Shown here: positions 24,268 to 34,734 of the stretch, piece after piece
Layout of the letters: every line of letters begins with the position of its first letter
Position numbering within the stretch: position 1 is the stretch's first letter
Assembly: GCF_963082655.1 (NCBI RefSeq)
Contig: NC_081556.1
Span: forward strand, 4,131,265 to 4,195,264
Direction: 5' to 3'
Length of the DNA: 64,000 nt
From: Stomoxys calcitrans
Taxonomy: Eukaryota > Arthropoda > Insecta > Diptera > Muscidae
Notes under the pieces: model-generated
Told to the model about the DNA's origin: nothing
What the model saw: only the letters and a program-made list of their open reading frames with translations
Databases searched by the model: none
Program-made: the position numbers and the translations under genes

Positions 24268-25003
24268 TACCCTCCACCATAAGATGGGGGGTATACTAAT
24301 TTTGTCATTCTGTTTGTAACTACTCGAAATATTCGTCTGAGACCCCATAAAGTATATATATTCTTGATCGTCGCGACATTTTATGTCAATCTAGCCATGT
24401 CCGTCCGACTGTCTGTCGAAAGCACGCTAACTTCCGAAGGAGTAAAGCTAGCTGCCCGAAATTTTGCACAAATACTTCTTATTAGTGTAGGTCGGTTGGT
24501 ATTGTAAATGGGCCATATCGGTCCATGTTTTGATATAGCTGCCATATAAACCGATATTGGGTCTTGACTTCTTGAGCCTCTAGAGTGGGTTTTGACTTCT
24601 TGAGCCTCTAGAGTGCGCAATTCTTATCCTATTGGAATGAAATTTTGCACGACGTGTTTTGATATCACTTCCAACAACTGTGCAAAGTATGGTCCTAATC
24701 GGTCCATAACCTGATATAGCTGCCATATAAACCGATCTTGGGTCTTGACTTCTTGAGCCACTAGAGAGCGCAATTCTCATCCGATTTGACTTAAATTTTG
24801 CACATAGTGTTCTCTTATGACCTCCAATAACTGTGTTAAGCGCGGTCTTAATCGGTCTATAACCTGGTATAGCTCCCACATAAACCGATCTCCCGATTTG
24901 ACTTCTTAGCCTCTGAAAGCCATAATTTTCCGATTTGGCTGAAATTTTGCATGGTGGGTTCCTAAGTTTCGGCCAGGCCGAACTTAGCGCGCTTTTACTT
25001 GTC
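24268..25003 (-). mobile_element. R-A family repeat
   Basis: Opens TATACCCTCCACCATAAGAT and closes GGCCAGGCCGAACTTAGCGC-GCTTTTACTTGTC. It contains a short exact-type tandem (GTCTTGACTTCTTGAGCCTC twice near 24560-24610). Modules match the 17736 and 54775 copies. Confidence 0.87.
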
Positions 25004-26559
25004 ATTTATATTTTTAATTCTATACCTTTATTAATTTCTCTTTTCTTGACGCTCTTAGTGATTGAAGATTTTTTTGCAATGATTCAACCCGAATGGGATT
25101 TGAACAGCCAACCTCCCAATAGCTAGGCGTATGCTTTCCACCTGTGTGTAAGGCGTGTACATGATCACAGGAGGCTAAGTAAACATACATTCACTTACTT
25201 GGGAGGATTTTTGAGTTAACGTCACAAGCAACAATAAAAAATCTGTTTTTAGATTTGTACCAATAACAGTCGATGATATCAAACTATTTAGCGAAACATG
25301 AATGATAGAATGCCGATTGTAGTGCATTTTGTTGTTTTAAATCTTGAAATCCCTTTAAACTATCTTCAAAAAGTTCCTAACAAGTGTCAATTCAAAGAGG
25401 GAGTGAGAATTGAACTCCCAATTGTTTGGAGGGTCATATTTCTTCACAGGTGGTGACATAAATGATGTGTGGGATTTTATTATTTTTCTAACTCTCACAC
25501 ACACTCCGCATTCATAAGACTTGAATCAATCAAATGAGACTTGAGTTTTGACAAATTTCAATTGACTTATTGCAAATGACAATGTGAGCAGCGAAGTAGC
25601 AGAAATCAAAACTTGTTATTTACTTAAATGCCATGCACACACACACACACACACACAGACACACGTCTCCAACCACATGCGAGTAATAGGTGGCACGCGA
25701 CCTCTTCGGTTACAGGCAATTCAAAGAAATTGAAAGAAGGCAAAACGAAAGAAGTAAATATCAAATGGTAATCTATACACTGTAAAAAGCAAGAAATAAT
25801 AGTCTTAACTAAATGGAGCACTCAACATGATTTGTATGATTCTGTGTGTGCGTCATACAAGATTACATCCTCGTTTTGAAACTTGTACAACACTTTGCTA
25901 GAATTTATTTTCTTCCTTTCAAATGAATTTCACAATGCGTAGAAAAATAATTAAATTGAATAAACAACCTAGTATAAGTGAAGAATTTATAGACAGACAC
26001 ATTTCATTAGAATAAGAAAATACCGTTCTTTGTTACATAAACAACAACAGTAACAACAACATCTTGTGTCACTAAGGTGAGTGTTACCCTAGTAATTTTA
26101 AATTAGTTTAATTCAATTTGGGGGTTTCAAGACTACCCATACGAAAAAAAATACAGAATATGACAAGGGAGAATGAGAGTAAGTGAGCTAGAGAGTGAGT
26201 AACACGTGCCTTCACTAACAACATAAGCAGCTCTGGGATATCGATTTTTTTTTAGCATAAAACGATTACCAAAACAATAAAAGACCATCAAAATATGAGG
26301 TTACATTACAATCGCAAAGTAAATCGATATCGATACGAGTGTGGTTGCTTTTAAGCTCTTGTTGACTTATAGAAAGTAGCGTTACTTATTAAACGGGTGA
26401 AAAAGGGGAATATTCATATCCGGTAAAATATTTCATACTTCTTGAAGGTACTGAAAGTGTATATTTATCCGAGTACTACAAAGTAGGAGTTAGGGGGTTA
26501 TAGATATTAGTCCCAGCTGGATAAGTACGGTAGAGAAACGTTATGCACAATAATTAATT
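25004..26559 (+). other. Intron with (CA)n microsatellite
   Basis: A (CA)n run occupies about 25636-25662. AT-rich DNA otherwise; a possible eighth hairpin of the CGTATG family is listed separately. Confidence 0.5.
25827..25867. repeat. Possible decayed member of the CGTATG...CATACG hairpin family
   Basis: ATGATTTGTATGA and TCATACAAGATTACAT form an inverted repeat around a 13-base loop. The core reads TGTATGA instead of CGTATGA. Membership is uncertain. Confidence 0.35.
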
Positions 26560-26735
26560 TTTATATCCACCACCGAAGGATGAGGGAATATTCATGTTAT
26601 CAATGCGTCTGCAACATATCGAGATATCCATTTCCGACCCTAAAAAGTATAAATATTATCTTGATCTTCCTAAAATTCTAAGACGATCTAGAGATGTCTA
26701 TCCGTCCGTCTGTTGAGAGTACCACTATAGTTATT
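26560..26735 (-). mobile_element. R-B family 3'-end fragment
   Basis: TATATCCACCACCGAAGGATG, then GATATCCATTTCCGACCCTA and TCCGTCCGTCTGTTGAGA. It matches, inverted, the end of the R-B copies at 22819 and 32790. It directly abuts an R-A copy. Confidence 0.75.
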
Positions 26736-26736
26736 A

Positions 26737-27553
26737 ACAAGTAAAAGTGTGCTAAGTTCGGCCGAGCCGAATCTTATATACCCTCCACCATGGATCGCAT
26801 TTGTCGAGTTTTTTTCCGATATCTCTTTTTGTTAAAAGCAAACGATAAAAGAAAAGAATGGCTTTGATGTTGAGGTGAATGTTGGAAGCCATAGTAGAGG
26901 TCCTTGTGTAAAATTTCAGCCAATTCTAATAAGAATTCCGCCATTTAGGGGCTCAAGAATTAAAAAAGGGTTCGGTTTATATGGGAACTGTATCAGGCTA
27001 TAGACCACTTCAGACCATATTTGACGCGTATGGTTCAGGTCCTTCAGGTCATGGGAGATGCAGTTGTACAAAATTTCAGCAAAATCGTATAATAATTGCG
27101 CCCTCTAGAGGCTCATGAAGTCAAAATCCCAGAACAGTTTATATGGCAGATATATCAGGTTATGGTCCAATTTGAAATATATTTGGCACAGTTGTTGAAA
27201 GTCATAAGTCAATTGCGCTCTGTAGTGGCTCAAGAAGTAAAGATTCAAGATCGGTTTACATGGCAGCTATATCAGGTTATGAACCGATTTGAACCATACT
27301 TAGCGCAGTTGTTGGAAGTAATAACAAAACACCTCATGCTAAATTTCAGCCAAATCGGATAGGAATTTCGCCCTCTAAAGGCTAAAGTAGTCAAGACCCC
27401 AGATCGGTTTATATGACAGCTATATCAGGTTATGGACCGATTTGAACCACACTTGACACCATTGTTGGATCAAACACCCCATGCAAAATTTCAGCCAAAT
27501 TATATAAGAATTGCGCCCTCTCAAGAAGTCAAGATACAAAATCGGCATGAAAT
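26737..27553 (+). mobile_element. R-A family repeat, 3' truncated
   Basis: Starts ACAAGTAAAAGTGTGCTAAG, TTCGGCCGAGCCGAATC, TATATACCCTCCACCATGGA. Six or so modules with GGTTTATATGGCAGCTATAT and CAGTTGTTGGAAGT follow, ending near AGTCAAGATACAAAATCGGC where the next element begins. Confidence 0.87.
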
Positions 27554-27554
27554 A

Positions 27555-28700
27555 CCTTTGAACATAAAGGGCTGTGGAAGGCGGCTTTGTAGTTAACAAA
27601 CGGTGTTGATTTGTACTTCTCGAGTCTTTTCCAGGATTTGGCCCAGTTTAAATATATGGTCTATGGTGGATTTACCAGGTCCAAAGCCACACTAATAGGG
27701 TCCAATTATTTCGTTGACTTTAGACCTTTATCTTTCACGATCGATAGTATTTTGTATGCGATGGAGAGGAGGAGATTAATTCCTCTGTAGTTGGCACCCC
27801 TTCCTTCTTCTTGTCCCCTTTCTTGTGTACGGGGCCTGCTATGCTGAGGATCCAATCATGGTGTAAGCGCTTTTCTAGCCATATAATGCAGACGAGCTGA
27901 TGCAAACGCCTTATCGGCGTATCGTTTCCCGTCTTAAACAGTTTAGTCGGCGACCCATTGGCTCCTGCTGCCTTTTAGTTTTTCAATCAGGTTACTGCTA
28001 CTTGGTATACTTATGGTAACCATAATCGGAGGCCACCGTAGCGCAGAGGTTAGCATGTCCATCTATGACGCTGAACGCCTGGGTTCGAATCCTGGCGATA
28101 CCTTCATGAAAAAATTGTCTGCGGTAGTTATCCCCTCCTAATGCTGGCGACATTTGTGAGGTACTATGCCATGTAGAAACTTCTCCACACCTTTCGGACT
28201 CGGCTATAAAAAGGAGGCCCCTTATCATTGAGTTTAAAACTTGAATCGGACAGCACTAATAGATATGTGAGAAATTTGCCCCTGTTCCTTAATGGAATGT
28301 TCATGGGCAAAATTTGCAGAAATTTGCATCCATAATCAGATACCAGCAGTTGGGAAAAGTGTTATTTCCATATCCTCAACACACTATCTGTATCAGTTTC
28401 CAGGTTCCCTTCTTTGTCTCCGCAGGAGGATGTGCAAAAGCCATCGGTTTTATGTTTAATTCTTTGGTAGAATTTTCGGACTTCGTTCTGGTTCCTGAAC
28501 ATTCCGATTTCATTTCATTCTTCTTCTTGTGAAAGAGACGTTTTTCCTCTCTCCTTTTCTGGCAATACTTCTCCTTTATCGGGCGCGTCGCTACTGACTG
28601 TAAGGTTGCCCTCTATGCAGCATTCTTGGCTTCAGTAGCTTCTTGGCACTCCTGGTCGTACGATGGGTTCCTTGGGGGGGCTTTTGGTACCTAAGTATGG
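27555..28700 (-). mobile_element. Non-LTR retrotransposon ORF2 fragment, split by a SINE
   Basis: Minus-strand frames give, from high to low coordinate, YDQECQEATEAKNAAY and VATRPIKEKYCQKRREEKR (about 28560-28690), then FYQRIKHKTDGF (about 28470-28440). After the SINE come ANGSPTKLFKTGND, the RT motif NYRGINLLLSIAYKIL, and GFGPGKSTIDHIFKLGQILE (about 27985-27600). The frames are shifted against each other and contain stops. The protein VSDYGYHKYTK reads across the gap when one SINE target repeat is removed, which shows the two halves are one element. Clade uncertain (RTE- or R1-like). Confidence 0.78.
28029..28329 (+). mobile_element. tRNA-derived SINE, copy 2, with target-site duplication
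   Basis: GAGGCCACCGTAGCGCAGAG, B-box-like GGTTCGAATCC, and the shared body to TTCATGGGCAAAATTTGCA. CCATAATCGGA at 28020-28030 and CCATAATCAGA at 28330-28340 flank it as an 11-bp duplication with one difference. It is inserted into a minus-strand LINE. Confidence 0.92.
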
Positions 28701-29110
28701 ATGTTGCGGCTCTTTCAATGGAGTGGGCAATGGTTCACCACCTTCCTACCGACCGTTTCGCTGCTCCACAGTGATACATAAGCATTTGAGGCCCACGCCC
28801 TTAACTCGCACTGCATCAACCCGAAAAACTTCTGTTTAACCAGTCTTCTGGCCTTCATTGCCAAATCGTCTACTCTTTCATTCCCCTTTACACCGCTATG
28901 GATCACCACACAAACAATGCAAAACCTGCCATCCTCCGAGAGGGCGTCAATCTCTACCTTAAACTCAAAGACTTTTCGTGACTTTACCGTCCTGGTAGTT
29001 GTTGCTCTTATGGCTTATTGCTTTTACAGTCCGTAGTGGTTCACCACTGCGCTGCTATACTATCGGGACAGAGAGGGCCTTTTTCAAGCAATTGGGTCTG
29101 CCGAGTAGAG
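28701..29110 (-). mobile_element. Retroelement RNase H-like fragment, dead
   Basis: The minus-strand frame at 28715-28909 reads HSGVKGNERVDDLAMKARR, the C-terminal His/Asp motif region of a retroelement RNase H, then SLWSSETVGRKVVNH. Upstream pieces in other frames (KAISHKSNNYQDGKVTKS) look like the preceding RNase H segment. Likely the tail of a LINE distinct from 27555-28700. Confidence 0.65.
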
Positions 29111-29140
29111 TATATCGTTTTCAATTGTTGTGTTTGCAGC

Positions 29141-29260
29141 TTTAACGGCCTTATTCACCAAACTTAATCAAGCCTTAAAATAGGTTTATTAAAAGTAAAG
29201 GAAATCTGTCAAATAAACCTATTTCGAATGTACAGAAGGTTTTGTGAATAAGGCCGTAAA
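29141..29260. mobile_element. Foldback MITE with GGCCTTATTCAC termini, copy 1
   Basis: Arms ACGGCCTTATTCACCAAAC and GTTTTGTGAATAAGGCCGT face each other. An inner pair AATAGGTTTATT / AATAAACCTATT makes the whole 120 bp fold back. A second family member lies at 59418-59511. Confidence 0.85.
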
Positions 29261-29894
29261 TCTTTACAGTTTGTTTCTATTCAGCCTTGTTAATTATTTT
29301 AATTTATTTTTTATATAAGCCGTCAAAAATTAATATTTTCTGGTTTTCGTGGGTATGCATTGGTCTTTTTAAAGTTTTCATTATCCCAAACTTGTCCTCA
29401 AAATGGCATCTATTCTCATATGCAAATTTTGTACATGTATGAAGAGAAAGTCTTTCCTTTATCTCTCTCATAAATCTTGCCTAACTAAAATGTGTGTTAA
29501 ATTTTTCAAACAAGCATAATTTTCTTAGTGATTATGTTTACAAGGACATTCATTTATATCACTATAACACTTTAGATACTAGGTCGTTGGGTCTTGTGTA
29601 TGCAAATTGGCAACGCCAGTAGTTAAAATTTAAAGGATACCGACCATATACCATATTTAGATTCTGAGGCATACTTTTAGGCTTAGAAAATTTTTAACAT
29701 TTTAGGTCTTCATGGAAGTGGGTTAAATTTTTCTTTTCTGGTAAAGAAATTCTTAAGTAAATTAAAGAAATCTACATATGGCGAGTATTTTTGTGCTGGA
29801 GGTACAAAGAGGATAAATTATAGCAAGAAAGGAAAAACCAGTAAAATCGTAGTTAAGTTCATACGACAAGAAAAATTTTATTTCTATAGAAAAT
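29261..29894 (+). other. Intron with one stray AAGCATAC...GGCTT motif
   Basis: GAGGCATACTTTTAGGCTTA near 29669 matches the array at 3.36-6.35 kb. Otherwise nothing recognised. Confidence 0.5.
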
Positions 29895-30005
29895 TCTGTA
29901 GGTTAGCTTAGGTAAGGTTTAAAAGTGGTGAGTATATTAATCCGCCCCATGCCACTATGGATATACGCCTAAGCCAATAATCGGCTTGTTGTTCGCTCTA
30001 AATAC
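29895..30005 (+). repeat. Z repeat, copy 2
   Basis: CCGCCCCATGCCACTATGGA and CCAATAATCGGCTTGTTG match 13345-13485 in inverted orientation. Confidence 0.6.
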
Positions 30006-30020
30006 TATTTTTTTTTTTTC

Positions 30021-30600
30021 TTTCTTGAAGAAAAGCAAATGCCAGTTCCTCAGATAAGGCAGGACACATGTCTGAGGAGCTGGTAATTTCTTTTCTTCAA
30101 GACTCAATTATCAATCTCTCCTTTGGATGTTGCATTCGCTTGGTCATTAAGCTCGACTTGAAAGACAATGAAACAGAAATTGACTCGCATGACCGGCCGT
30201 TAAAAACCAAAACAGATGATGTCAGCAGGCGGAGCTTGCCACTTTGACAAGGGAATAGAATGAATGCAAAAGGCTTAGAGGGGAGTTGGAGTTTGTTTAA
30301 AGAGATATTGCTCAGTGAAAAATCTTACAGCGAACAGTCTGGTAGTAGTAGTTGAGATTTTACATAGGATTTGTGTTTATGATCTCATCTATAAGTACTA
30401 CGAACAACAGGCTGCGAACTGTAGGCCGGTCAGACGGACGGACATAGTTCACGATGGTGCCGATGAGATAATAAAACCCAATTATCGAAACGCGTCCATC
30501 AATGGGGTGACATGTGTCCTGCCTTGTCTGAGGAACTGGCAATTTCTTTTCTTCAAGACTCAATTATCAATCTCTATTTTGGATGTTGCATTCACTTCTT
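30021..30600. mobile_element. Foldback element with hairpin arm and internal direct repeat
   Basis: TCTTGAAGAAAAG at 30023-30035 pairs with CTTTTCTTCAAGA at 30090-30102. The span 30024-30070 is also the reverse complement of 30511-30556. The span 30072-30150 is repeated directly at 30528-30600 (shared TTCAAGACTCAATTATCAAT). No coding region. Confidence 0.8.
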
Positions 30601-30830
30601 CACTATCAAAAATTTTTTTCTATAAAAAGTTTTTTAAAAATTTTTTTATTAAAAATTTTATCAAAATTTTTTTCTGCAACAATTTTGATTAAAATTTTTT
30701 TCTCCAATAAATTTTGTCAAATTTTGTTCTATAAAAAATTTTATCAAATTTTTTTCTATAAAAAATTTTATCAAATTTTTTTCTATAAAAAATTTTATAA
30801 TTTTTCTATATTTTCACTTTTCTTGTAATT
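30600..30830. repeat. Decayed 29-bp-type array, short
   Basis: TTTTTTTCTATAAAAAATTT / TATCAAATTTTTTTC units, about 29 bases apart, in three to four clear copies at 30720-30800. Confidence 0.75.
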
Positions 30831-32590
30831 TTTATACAAAGTTTTGTCAAAATTGTTTTTGTTTTAGAAAAATGTGCGCAATAACGAAATTTTCTAAAAT
30901 TCTGTTTACTTTTATTTTATTACATTTTCTTCCTTTGATTCAGTTTATGTATGCCTCCTTAAATGACCCAAATTTCCAAAGTCTTCTTTAAATAAAAATA
31001 AATTCCCAACAATTTTCATGGTCTAAATTTACTATACAACATATGAAAGCATTTAAGCTTCTTTAAATAAAATTACCACAATCCCTATGACTCACTTATC
31101 AACTGGTTACGAAGAACACAATGGATTGATTGCAAGAATTTATACTCAATCACTGAATAAAATCGCCCACAAACAAAAAAACCAAAAAATAAAGTAACAA
31201 ACTTCACAGTCTTATAAGCACTACATTTGAGTATTTATATCACTCACTCGACTCACTTCAGCCCAATTGTTGGCCTTTTTTTGTAAAATAAAAAATTCCA
31301 ATGAAATACCAAAATTCGTTGGAACATATATTACGGATGTTTATCAGGGTTATCGAGTAGTACTAGCAACAAAAGTACCTTTTAACGGAAAAAAGAACAA
31401 AAGGCAGATAAATGGAAGGACACGCGAACAAATGACAATCGACCATCATCATAAGAGTCAGTCGTTGTCGGTCGGCTTGAGAGAAAGGAACTCATGTCAG
31501 TGAAAATTTGCGGTTCTTATCTGATGGCACTTTGTTGCTTGCTGGCTTCCTTGCTCTTCTTGGGCCACTTGTTATGTGCCCGTCTGGCCGATTATATGTC
31601 TGCTTGGCTGCAAGGCCAAGGCTGTAGGTGAAGGAAATGAGAACAAGGCACAAAAAAAATTAAATACTTGTGAGGAAAGCAATTCGCCTGCTGAACCGCC
31701 ACCTACATGCCTCCATATAAAATGACAATAAAATTGTGGAAAAAAAACTGTTTGCAGGAAAACAATGTCAAGTTTTGAAAGAAAAGAAAAAAAAAATAAA
31801 ACAAAAAATGTTTGCTCAATTTTTGCTTTGAAAATCAGCCAAGATTTATCGAGTTTACATCAAACGATAATGATGCATGGGGTATGAGGCAGACGGCCGG
31901 ATGGCCGAATGACCCTCTTTGACATTTAACAAGTGTTGCCTTTTAGCAAACATGGATTAAATCTTTTGATCATAATCATAATTAATGATGAAAGGCATTT
32001 CAGCATCTGAGCATCCAATTAGAGTACATAAAGGCCTTCATTTTGAAGGAATGTTAGCCTATTGCTTAAGGCGCACCATGTTTTTTACTTATTTCGAAAC
32101 AAAATAATTTAAAGTGAAAGAAAAAAAAAACTTTTTTAAGGATATTAAATTTTGTTAGTAAATATAAATAAAATTTAGGATAATATATACAAAGCCAGAA
32201 TTTTCAGAACTTACCTGCCAAAAATTCAATTTTTCATATGAAGCTGAGAATTTCTAATCCATATGCAAAATGTTCCCTTTACCCTGGAAGTGGAATAAGA
32301 AAAAAATAATAAAAATTATTTTTGTATTAATTTATAAAATATACAAAAACTATTAAAAATATAAAATAAAAATTAATAAAAAAAAATTATGCACAAAAAT
32401 ATAATTCTTTAAAAAAAAACTTTCGATATAAGTAACCTTTTGACACAGAATAACCATGAGCACCACATGGGCTTCAACTTTGAGCTCCGTCTTGCGTGGT
32501 GTCCATCGGTATCACGGGAAGCTTAGCTTAAAGCTGCCGGGTGCGTCCACAGGTTGCGGATAGTGGAAAGCTTTGTTTTTATGCAGAGTA
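30831..32590 (+). other. Intron, nothing recognised
   Basis: AT-rich non-coding DNA. The frame at 31267-31503 shows no domain. A region at 32300-32420 is nearly pure A/T. Confidence 0.5.
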
Positions 32591-32599
32591 GCTGCAAAT

Positions 32600-32788
32600 G
32601 CTAGGTCAACCTAGCGCAGAGGTTAGCATGTCCGCCTATGACGCTGAACGCCTGGGTTCAAATCCCGGCGAGAACATCATGAAAATTTTCAACGGTGGTT
32701 ATCCCCTCCTAATGCTGGCGACATTTGGGAGGTACTGTACCGTTTGGTATGGCAGCCATGTAAAAACTCCACAAAGAGGAGGCTTAGA
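32600..32788 (+). mobile_element. tRNA-derived SINE, copy 3, 3' truncated
   Basis: CTAGCGCAGAGGTTAGCATG, GGTTCAAATCCC and GGTTATCCCCTCCTAATGCT match the family head and body. The copy ends near AAAGAGGAGGC and runs into an R-B fragment. Confidence 0.85.
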
Positions 32789-32789
32789 A

Positions 32790-33155
32790 CAACTCAGCAT
32801 TTCAAATTTCAGCAAAATCGGATAATAAATGTGGATTTTATGGGCCTAAGACCCTAAATCGGGGGATCGGTCTATATGGGGGCTATATCAAGATATATTC
32901 TGATATAGCCCGTCTATGAACATACCCTGCTTATGGACAAAAAAAAATCTGTGCAATGTTTCAGCTCAATATCTCTCTTGTTAAAGACTGTAGCGTGATT
33001 TCAACAGACAGACGGACGGACATGGGTAGATCGTCTTAGATTTTTACGCTGATCAAGAATATATATACATTATAGGGTCGGAAATGGATATTTCGATGTG
33101 TTGCAAATGGAGTGACAAAGTGAATATACCCACATTCCTTCTGTGGTGGACATAA
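32790..33155 (+). mobile_element. R-B family repeat, 3' part
   Basis: AAATCGGATAATAAATGTGG, GGTCTATATGGGGGCTATAT, CAACAGACAGACGGACGGAC and GGAAATGGATATTTCGATGT match the end of the 22819-24150 copy. Confidence 0.8.
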
Positions 33156-33424
33156 CAAACGAAACGCAGCCCATAGCGGTTGGTGTATTTTGATCATTGG
33201 TTTTCCTTTTCCATTGCAAAAATCCCCGATCATTAAACTCATCTCGAAAGAAAAACGAACGAAAACTCAATTAAAACATTTGCTTGTGATTATATTAAAC
33301 ATGCGGCAAATAGTATTTGTATAATACGACTGGAAACTATTAATCCAAAAAGCCTAAAAAAGCAAAAAGCTTTGAATATCTTCTGAGTTTTAAAACAATT
33401 AGTCATGTTATATCTATTACTGCC

Positions 33425-33480
33425 CCTGGACGTATGAGTAACATTAATAATGGTACAGATAATATGAATCATACGTTGAA
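33425..33480. repeat. Short hairpin element, CGTATG...CATACG family, copy E
   Basis: CTGGACGTATGA and TCATACGTTGAA arms. Note ACGTATGA with TCATACGT: both arms differ from copy G in a matching way. Confidence 0.65.
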
Positions 33481-33561
33481 AATTAAATTCCATAAAATCT
33501 AAAAAGCCTTAATACCAAAAAAGCTTTTAACAATTCTAATCAAAACTATGTCATTTGCCAC

Positions 33562-33615
33562 CCTGACGTATGAATATTATTATATTTTATTTGAAATAAT
33601 ATCAATCATACGTAA
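33562..33615. repeat. Short hairpin element, CGTATG...CATACG family, copy F
   Basis: GACGTATGAATATTATT and AATAATATCAATCATACGT form the longest stem of the family. It sits about 80 bases after copy E. Confidence 0.75.
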
Positions 33616-34344
33616 ATATATGTTGCCATTATTCGAATCGAAATTTGTTTTCAATCAAACATTCAAAATTCTACAAAAATGTTTAAGTAGCCTTCTACAA
33701 AGCTTACGAAAAATGTTTGGCTATTCAACAATCTAAGCAAATTCTGATTTGTATGCATTTTTATTTTTTTCTCTTTTTTTTCAAACAAAGCGAAATAGTT
33801 TAGTCTCTTGTTTTTAAGCATATATAATGATGGTGGTGGTAACTAATACACCAACTAGATAATAAATGTTACTTAAATCAGCTAAGATGCTTTATTGGTG
33901 ATAAAAATTGAATTGAGTTTCAAAAAAAATTATGAAAATGTTTGCCATTTAGTTTATTATTTGCCTTTGTTTTCATCGTTTTTAGTCTGTAGTAGTCAAA
34001 ACAAAACAAAAAACAATAAACAAAGGGTTTAGCACACTACTAGAGTGTAGCTACTATCAATGACTGGCTGTGGGTGTGTTAGTGTGAGAGCAACCACACA
34101 TACCTTATGCCAATAGAGAAATGAAATGTTTTGCATTTGAATGTTATCTACATGCCTAGTTTCTAAGCTTATTGCAAAGGAGCCTATGAAGAAGAAGAAG
34201 ATGAAAAATTCCATGTCAATGTTAGTGTTGTTGATGTTGTTATCGTCTCTTTCTCTCTATTCCTCGTAGTAGTAACACATATAGTGCTCAAAATGCCAAG
34301 AAAAAGTCTGTTAATTTTCCATTAGTTTTCTCACCTATCCTCAG
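33616..34344 (+). other. Intron before alternative exon 2b
   Basis: Non-coding, T-rich towards the end. It ends in a strong acceptor (TTAGTTTTCTCACCTATCCTCAG), in contrast to exon 2a. Confidence 0.6.
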
Positions 34345-34456
34345 GCCCATCAGATGCCACACAAATGGGACAATATAACGTTCCTGTCACCGATGTTTTG
34401 TGATCATTGCGGTTCTTTATTGCATGGTATAACCCATAAGGGTCTCAAATGTCGAG
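34345..34456 (+). CDS. Pkc53E: PKC alternative exon 2b: second version of the N-terminal half of C1B
   Basis: The 112-nt exon encodes 37 codons plus one base. It reads AHQMPHKWDNITFLSPMFCD and then HCGSLLHGITHKGLKCR. It keeps H-X12-C-X2-C-X13-C spacing, so all zinc ligands supplied by exon 2a are preserved. In usual C1 numbering it has Pro11 and Gly23 but His22 in place of Tyr and Lys27 in place of Gln, and Phe8 in place of Tyr. It enters in phase 0 and leaves in phase 1, exactly as 2a. The acceptor is strong and the donor GTAAAT is acceptable. No stop, no frameshift, and third-base differences from 2a are frequent, all signs of selection on the protein. Its separate use in vivo is inferred, not shown. 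It could also be a retained duplicate used rarely. Confidence 0.88.
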
Positions 34457-34734
34457 GTAAATTCAACTGTTACACCTGCTATTTTGTACATACACGCCTC
34501 CGCCATCAATGCCCCATCATCATCATCATCATTGTTGTCATTCGCGCCATCTACTACGCACCATCATCATTCTCATCCTACACAATAACAGCAACATTAC
34601 AAGCATACGCTACAGGCGTATTATACTCATCTCTTACTAAACATTTATATTAGGGTGGAGTGAGTGGTATGAAGCATTATCATTGTGCAACTAAATGGCA
34701 GCAATTTGACACTTTTTCTTCTTTAAAATCAAGA

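Noticed and set aside
30315..30692. 125-aa frame
   Set aside because: Lies across the foldback element and a decayed array; no domain.
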